DNA of 10,337 nucleotides, taken from Candidatus Bathyarchaeota archaeon (GTDB taxonomy: Archaea; Thermoproteota; Bathyarchaeia; TCS64). The stretch spans positions 1-10,337 of the forward strand of contig CALGBN010000274.1 of the NCBI GenBank assembly GCA_937877765.1. Reading direction: 5' to 3'. Positions 6,565 through 10,337 of this stretch are shown piece by piece (the first letter of the stretch is position 1; every line of letters begins with the position of its first letter). Under the pieces are notes generated by a model, which had not been told where the DNA came from, ran no database searches, and saw only the letters and a program-made list of their open reading frames with translations. The position numbers and the translations under genes were made by a program.

Positions 6565-7998
6565 TTAGTAGTGGCTCTTACCCCAGTAATTCTCCGTGGT
6601 ATCAAAGAGACCTGTAGTATCTATTCTACCTAGAGCTGCCTCAAGCTGTTCCTGTGCATCATCAAGAACCTGTTGCTCATCTACGGACTTGACTATCCTG
6701 TTCTCCATGAGTATCTCGCCGTCAACGATAACGGTATCTACATCGTTGCCATTGGCGAAATATGTCAACTTATCCACGTACATGTTCAACGGATAGAAAT
6801 GAGGCTTATTCAAGTCAACCAAAATAACATCAGCCTTCTTACCCGGCTCAATACTGCCAATCTGTTCCTCCATTCTGAAAGCCTTCGCCCCATCAATAGT
6901 GGTCATCTCAAGTATCTTGCCCGGTGGAAGCACATCAGCGTCCCTGAAGTGACGCCTATGATACCTCATACACTGGAACATATGCCTAAACATATCGTAG
7001 CTCCGATCAGGAGCCCCTGCGTCACTACCCATAACCACGGTGACACCAGCATCAATAAGCTCAGGAACAGGACACCGCCCCATGATGCTAGCTACAGCAC
7101 TTGGGTTATGAGCTACCTTGGTATCTGTTTCGACGCATATCTTGATCTCTTCATCAGTAAGCTCCGTACTGTGACTAAAGACCGCCTCAGGTCCAGTGAA
7201 GCCCAGTTCCTCGTGACAAAACTTGATAGTTCCTCTTGTATGACCATCCATAGTGAACATTAAATCATGTTTCCTAGCCAAGGATCGTACTTTCTCGGCT
7301 CTTTCTTTGAGATCTACTAGCTCTCCCCCAATTATCGGCTTGACTTCTGGATGTGGGGTCGGATGCATCATGGCTATTTTGATTCTACCTGAAGCCCTGT
7401 TATGGTTCTCCTCGATGATCTTCTCACATACAGATACCTGTCCATCGAAATCCACCATATAATCACGTCTCAAGTCACCACTCCAATCAGCGTATAGACT
7501 TGGAAATGGAGGTCTACGAGGTCCAACAGCAACAAATGTCCTAATACCCACTCTTTCAGCTGCATCACAGTGAGCTTTAGCATACTTTGGATCATCGACA
7601 CGCATGATACTATCACCGCCTCCGAAGAAACTGATCCCACAAGTGGTACCGAATTTGAGACGTTCTAGGTTAAGTAAGGCTGATTCTGCTTCCCAAAACT
7701 CCGTGGTACTTCCTGTGGCGTACATATCGTTACACGCCTTGTACCATGTATCGTTATGCATTCCAAGGCTTCTGAGGAGGCTATGCCCTGCGTGTCCGTG
7801 TCCATCCATCAAACCGGGTAGAATAGCCTTCTTTGTGGCATCTATCACGATATCTGCGTCATGTTTCTTGACAAGCTCCTCTTTCCTTCCTGTATCGATT
7901 ATTTTGGTGCCTTTGATGGCTACAGCAGCGTCCTCGATTATCCTACGCTGGGGGTCCATGGGGATCAGTATCCCGTTCTTGATGAGAATATCAGCCAA
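6565..7998 (-). CDS. Amidohydrolase, MTA/SAH deaminase (TrzA/MtaD)-like branch
   Basis: A 477-residue amidohydrolase of the branch that contains 5-methylthioadenosine/S-adenosylhomocysteine deaminases and chlorohydrolases. Metal-site residues are 'GLMDGHGHAGH' (H67, H69), 'MDGHTRG' (H253), 'VFSHSTELTDEEI' (H276) and 'VVMGSDAGAP' (D326); 'KVAHNPSAV' (H297 region) and 'GSIEPGKKADVILVD' are also family-like. In deaminases the histidine at the H253 position is normally followed by a Glu three residues later (HxxE). Here that position is Gly (H-T-R-G), so the substrate or reaction may differ and deamination of an adenosine-type base is not assured. The start is TTG at 7998: the protein's first strand (ADILIKNG) begins there, and an in-frame TGA at 8005-8007 blocks any longer form. 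A TATA-like stretch at 8030-8039 precedes it. Confidence 0.85.
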   Translation of the reverse strand: MADILIKNGILIPMDPQRRIIEDAAVAIKGTKIIDTGRKEELVKKHDADIVIDATKKAILPGLMDGHGHAGHSLLRSLGMHNDTWYKACNDMYATGSTTEFWEAESALLNLERLKFGTTCGISFFGGGDSIMRVDDPKYAKAHCDAAERVGIRTFVAVGPRRPPFPSLYADWSGDLRRDYMVDFDGQVSVCEKIIEENHNRASGRIKIAMMHPTPHPEVKPIIGGELVDLKERAEKVRSLARKHDLMFTMDGHTRGTIKFCHEELGFTGPEAVFSHSTELTDEEIKICVETDTKVAHNPSAVASIMGRCPVPELIDAGVTVVMGSDAGAPDRSYDMFRHMFQCMRYHRRHFRDADVLPPGKILEMTTIDGAKAFRMEEQIGSIEPGKKADVILVDLNKPHFYPLNMYVDKLTYFANGNDVDTVIVDGEILMENRIVKSVDEQQVLDDAQEQLEAALGRIDTTGLFDTTENYWGKSHY

Positions 7999-8029
7999 GG
8001 TAACTCACGTTAGTTATGATTTAGCATTC

Positions 8030-8039
8030 TAATATTATA
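8030..8039 (-). promoter_or_regulatory. Putative TATA box for the amidohydrolase at 7998
   Basis: On the minus strand this reads TATAATATTA, centred about 37 bases before the TTG at 7998. That would give a short leader of about 10 bases, unlike most genes here. The spacer between 7999 and 8095 carries promoters in both directions. Confidence 0.35.
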
Positions 8040-8054
8040 CCCTGACGATTCATA

Positions 8055-8076
8055 AATTATATAACTTTATATAATT
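8055..8076. promoter_or_regulatory. 22-bp palindromic promoter/operator of the winged-helix gene
   Basis: AATTATATAA (8055-8064) and TTATATAATT (8067-8076) are perfect 10-bp inverted arms around CT. The right arm contains TTATATAA at 8067-8074, centred about 25 bases before the ATG at 8096, so it is also the likely TATA box. A dimeric DNA-binding protein bound here would cover the TATA box. The small winged-helix protein encoded just downstream is the obvious candidate for autoregulation (inference). The low sequence complexity raises the chance of a random match. Confidence 0.5.
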
Positions 8077-8095
8077 ATATTTTTATTTAGTATTG

Positions 8096-8359
8096 ATGAA
8101 AGGACACAGCCCAACACTAGACACAATACTAATGGTTGAAAAGACACTATTAGAGTTTGGCGAATACCCTACAAAAAAAGCATTACGAGAAAATTTACCC
8201 AAACAAATCGAGTACCCTACATTTAACAGAGTACTAGATTACCTTGAGGCATCAGGTAAAATCATGTACAATGGACGTTCTATCATCTATACATACGTTA
8301 ACAACGAAAAACTGCAGAACCTAATATCCCGCGGAACTATCATAAAACGTCAAGAGTAA
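8096..8359 (+). CDS. Small archaeal winged-helix DNA-binding protein
   Basis: An 87-residue protein with the layout of a single winged helix-turn-helix. There is an N-terminal helix ('PTLDTILMVEKTLLEFG', about 6-22), a middle helix with 'TKKALRENLP' (26-35), a likely recognition helix 'YPTFNRVLDYLEASG' (40-54), and a beta-hairpin wing 'KIMYNGRSIIYTY' (55-67). The 'PTLDTI.MVE...LP' pattern recalls small proteins found widely in archaea, some near RelE-like toxins; this is from memory and unverified. ATG 8096 is preferred over the TTG one codon earlier because of its spacing to the TATA box. The last 10 bases overlap the convergent toxin-like gene. Likely roles are a transcription regulator of its own palindromic promoter or an antitoxin. 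Confidence 0.75.
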   Translation: MKGHSPTLDTILMVEKTLLEFGEYPTKKALRENLPKQIEYPTFNRVLDYLEASGKIMYNGRSIIYTYVNNEKLQNLISRGTIIKRQE

Positions 8360-8706
8360 CCAAACCTAATTTCATATGTTTTATGATCCAGAATTTCCAG
8401 TATCCATGACTGAACTTTTCCATCATTCACTAATATTGTGTATATTCCACGATAACCAGAAGGCAAACGGTACCGGTAGAGATTATTTACTCCATACTTA
8501 GAAACATAGTATCTAGGAATATTCCTTCTCTGTATCTGGTTCCCCACCATACAGTTCTCAAGCAAAGTCTCTGATATCAAATCAATACATCTATAAATAA
8601 AATTATCAGAGCGCAGTGACGAGTACAACTGATTCAATTCATATGAGAGCCCCACTTCATCAGAAGGCGATACAGATGACACAAAAATAGTATTTTTAGA
8701 AAACAC
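8350..8706 (-). CDS. RelE/ParE-fold toxin-like protein
   Basis: A 118-residue protein whose second half matches the RelE/ParE toxin pattern: 'NIPRYYVSKYGVNNLYRYRLPSGYRGIYTILVNDG', then 'WILEILDHKTYEIRFGY' at the C-terminus. Family toxins are ribosome-dependent mRNA endonucleases or gyrase inhibitors. The basic and aromatic residues R78, R80, R86, Y89, H108, K109, Y111, R114 and Y117 lie where such toxins place active-site residues, but I cannot assign catalysis. No antitoxin precedes it on its own strand. Its 3' end overlaps the winged-helix gene on the opposite strand by 10 bases. It starts 8 bases after the stop of the racemase-like gene, so it may be read from that transcript. The start is GTG at 8706. 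It could be a toxin, a domesticated toxin, or an inactive relative. Confidence 0.72.
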   Translation of the reverse strand: MFSKNTIFVSSVSPSDEVGLSYELNQLYSSLRSDNFIYRCIDLISETLLENCMVGNQIQRRNIPRYYVSKYGVNNLYRYRLPSGYRGIYTILVNDGKVQSWILEILDHKTYEIRFGYS

Positions 8707-8714
8707 TAATAGTA

Positions 8715-9902
8715 TTATTGGTTCACAGGGTTTAGTAACGCAACTGGCTCCCCGTTAAGATAATAAACCCTCGGAGTGTTCGTGTGAAGATGATTTAGCA
8801 AGCTATACGTCATCCAACCTGCGGTCTCAGCGGTCTTACTTATAGTATTCTCACCTGTTTCACTTATGATCTCAACCACAGAACCCTTCTCAACGTCCAC
8901 GCCATCAAGATCAACCAGATAATGATTCAAACTCACAGAACCAAGACTACTCTTGTAGACCCCATCAACCAGTATCCTTCCCTTGTTAGCCATCTCCCTT
9001 GGGATACCATCATAGAACCCAGCGTGAATAGTGCCGATCCTCATCCGCTTAGGAGCCACAAACTTACCCCAATAAGTAACACCCTCACCGCGTTCAACCG
9101 TCTTCACATACTCGATCCTTGCTTTGAGGCTAAGCGCTTGTTTCAAGTCAACCGGAGCAGACAAATCCTTCTTCTCAGGATAAACACCGTAAAGACTCAT
9201 GCCGGGTCGTACAAGATCAAGCCATCCTTTGGGGTTATGGAAAGTAGCATCTGTGCTCGACATACTTCGAATAGGTATATTGATTCCTTTTTTCTTCAGC
9301 GTAGCGTCAACAGCGAGAAGCTTTGCTAGCATCTCTTTATCCATCTCCGGGTTCTGTTGAAAGGTAGAAAATATACCAACAACATCAACCATGCTCAGCT
9401 TATACACATACTCGATAAACTCAGCAGCCTCACTATGTCTAACTCCTACCCTGTTAAGTCCAGTATCCACTTTCACGAAAACAGTAGCATGATCCCCAGC
9501 CTTCAAAGCTGCTTCTTGAAGCTTATCCGCGTCCTCCTGCGTGTAAATAGCCTGAGTAATCTCCTTATCTACGACACTCTTGTACTGCTCAGATGTGAAG
9601 AGAACATCCATACATAATACATTCAACTTCAATCCAGCTTCACGCAGCTTCAAAGCCTCATAGAGCTTGGCAACCATACACCACTCCACACCCTGTGATT
9701 CAAGGTAGGCTGTTACAGGCACTAACCCGTGTCCATATGCGTTATTCTTCACTACCGCCATAATAGTGGTCTTTGTATGATTCTGCAGTTCTCTCAGATT
9801 GTTTCCAATATTATCGAGGTTGATCTCAAGCCAACTGCTGTATCCCCTAATACGTTCCCTAATCTCTGATGAGCTAGGTTGATTCTCAAAGTAAAGTGAC
9901 AT
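8715..9902 (-). CDS. Alanine racemase-like fold-type III PLP protein (divergent)
   Basis: A 395-residue protein with the two-domain layout of alanine racemase: a PLP TIM barrel, then a C-terminal beta domain. The PLP lysine is in 'AVVKNNAYGHG' (K52), 'VKVDTGLNRVGV' holds K144 and R151, and 'VRPGMSLYG' holds R232, the arginine facing the PLP nitrogen. Several normally invariant positions differ. The catalytic Tyr of the GYADG motif is Phe, in GFYDG (F296, with Tyr at 297). The His of 'THF' is Thr in 'FSTFQQ' (T180). The 'ANS' stretch reads 'SST' (215-217), and the MDQ motif reads LNH (325-327). It could be a racemase with another substrate, or a non-racemase relative. Free D-amino acid metabolism would connect it with the D-aminoacylase-like gene 5 kb away. 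A TATA-like CTTTTTTAC lies 28 bases before the ATG. Confidence 0.85.
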   Translation of the reverse strand: MSLYFENQPSSSEIRERIRGYSSWLEINLDNIGNNLRELQNHTKTTIMAVVKNNAYGHGLVPVTAYLESQGVEWCMVAKLYEALKLREAGLKLNVLCMDVLFTSEQYKSVVDKEITQAIYTQEDADKLQEAALKAGDHATVFVKVDTGLNRVGVRHSEAAEFIEYVYKLSMVDVVGIFSTFQQNPEMDKEMLAKLLAVDATLKKKGINIPIRSMSSTDATFHNPKGWLDLVRPGMSLYGVYPEKKDLSAPVDLKQALSLKARIEYVKTVERGEGVTYWGKFVAPKRMRIGTIHAGFYDGIPREMANKGRILVDGVYKSSLGSVSLNHYLVDLDGVDVEKGSVVEIISETGENTISKTAETAGWMTYSLLNHLHTNTPRVYYLNGEPVALLNPVNQ

Positions 9903-9925
9903 TGTGGGTATGAGGTAACGTGATA

Positions 9926-9934
9926 GTAAAAAAG
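9926..9934 (-). promoter_or_regulatory. Putative TATA box for the racemase-like gene
   Basis: On the minus strand this reads CTTTTTTAC, centred 28 bases before the ATG at 9902, which fits a leaderless start. The same T run falls just after the stop of the VOC gene and could instead, or also, end that gene's transcript, since archaeal terminators are T-rich. Confidence 0.3.
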
Positions 9935-9939
9935 TATGG

Positions 9940-10326
9940 TTAGATGCTTAGTCCACCGGGCATGGTCTGCTGTATCTCAACGGTATAACCCTCAACGTCT
10001 TTAAACATGAATACCTTGACCTTGAGACGCTCCGATTCACGAGGCAGTTCCTCAATATCTAAACCGTTTTTCTTCAGTTTCTCATACCAAGCGTCAGCAT
10101 CCTTGACATTAAGACAAAGAATCACTGGCTTGATGTTAATGGCTTTATGATAACCATGAGCCCCATCAACAAGCCCAACATAAGCCCCATCTCTTATCCG
10201 GTATATCTTGCTCCAGCCTTGATCCACTTCCATTTCGAAGCCCATGATATCCTCATAGAAACGTTGTGCACGGGACAAGTCTCGGTAATAGAGCCATGTG
10301 ATGACTCCACGTACATCTTCACTCAT
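9940..10326 (-). CDS. VOC (glyoxalase/dioxygenase-fold) superfamily protein
   Basis: A 128-residue single-domain member of the vicinal-oxygen-chelate superfamily, built from two beta-alpha-beta-beta-beta modules at about residues 5-55 and 66-119. The signature is 'ITWLYYRDLSRAQRFYEDIMGFEMEVDQG' in the first module and 'LNVKDADAWYEKLKKNG' plus 'FKDVEGYTVEIQQ' in the second. E117 is the likely C-terminal metal ligand; the matching His or Gln of the first module is not clear, so metal binding is uncertain. The family includes glyoxalase I, extradiol dioxygenases, fosfomycin-resistance enzymes and many uncharacterised proteins, and no substrate can be assigned. The start is the ATG at 10326, 11 bases before the window ends, so any promoter is outside. 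The racemase-like gene starts 37 bases downstream on the same strand. Confidence 0.88.
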   Translation of the reverse strand: MSEDVRGVITWLYYRDLSRAQRFYEDIMGFEMEVDQGWSKIYRIRDGAYVGLVDGAHGYHKAINIKPVILCLNVKDADAWYEKLKKNGLDIEELPRESERLKVKVFMFKDVEGYTVEIQQTMPGGLSI

Positions 10327-10337
10327 AAAGAAACTAG

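Noticed and set aside
6673..7263. A 196-residue plus-strand open frame opposite the MTA/SAH-deaminase-like gene.
   Set aside because: It lies wholly inside a well-supported gene on the other strand, has no family-like motif, and its composition looks like a reverse-complement shadow.
8096..8706. A standard type II toxin-antitoxin operon.
   Set aside because: The two genes face each other and are not co-directional, so the usual operon model does not apply; kept only as an unusual-arrangement hypothesis.

Overview
The window looks like an archaeal contig, probably from a metagenome or single-cell assembly. The case for archaea rests on four things. Most starts have a TATA-like box about 25-28 bases upstream and no Shine-Dalgarno sequence, the pattern of leaderless archaeal mRNAs. 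GTG and TTG starts are common. There is an archaeal-type DHH phosphoesterase and a small winged-helix protein of a type I associate with archaea. I cannot name the lineage; an Asgard (Thorarchaeota-like) or Thermoplasmata-like source is only a guess. Bases 1-70 are not genome: they are an Illumina P7/Nextera adapter left on the contig end, so biology starts at base 71.

Layout. 71-1749 (+): a promoter with two perfect palindromes, a single-pass membrane protein with an extracytoplasmic beta-rich domain, then a DHH phosphoesterase. 1756-3561 (-): a large D-aminoacylase-type amidohydrolase. Divergent from it across a TATA-containing spacer, 3652-6018 (+): a prolidase/imidazolonepropionase-type amidohydrolase followed by an MFS transporter. 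6008-7998 (-): a Nudix (ADP-ribose pyrophosphatase-like) hydrolase downstream of a third amidohydrolase, of the MTA/SAH-deaminase (TrzA/MtaD) branch. 8050-8706: an AT-richer patch with a small winged-helix gene (+), whose promoter is a 22-bp palindrome, meeting a RelE/ParE-fold toxin-like gene (-) tail to tail. 8715-10326 (-): an alanine-racemase-fold PLP protein and a VOC (glyoxalase-fold) protein.

How the genes may work together (inference). Three different metal-dependent amidohydrolases, a transporter, and an alanine-racemase-like protein in 10 kb suggest scavenging of peptides, N-acyl (D-)amino acids and purine-type compounds by a heterotroph. The racemase-like protein keeps its PLP lysine but has changed several second-shell and catalytic residues, so its reaction is open. 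Gene packing is tight: two convergent pairs overlap at their 3' ends by 11 and 10 bases, and no gap exceeds about 140 bases. No RNA genes, CRISPR arrays, insertion sequences or replication origins are visible.
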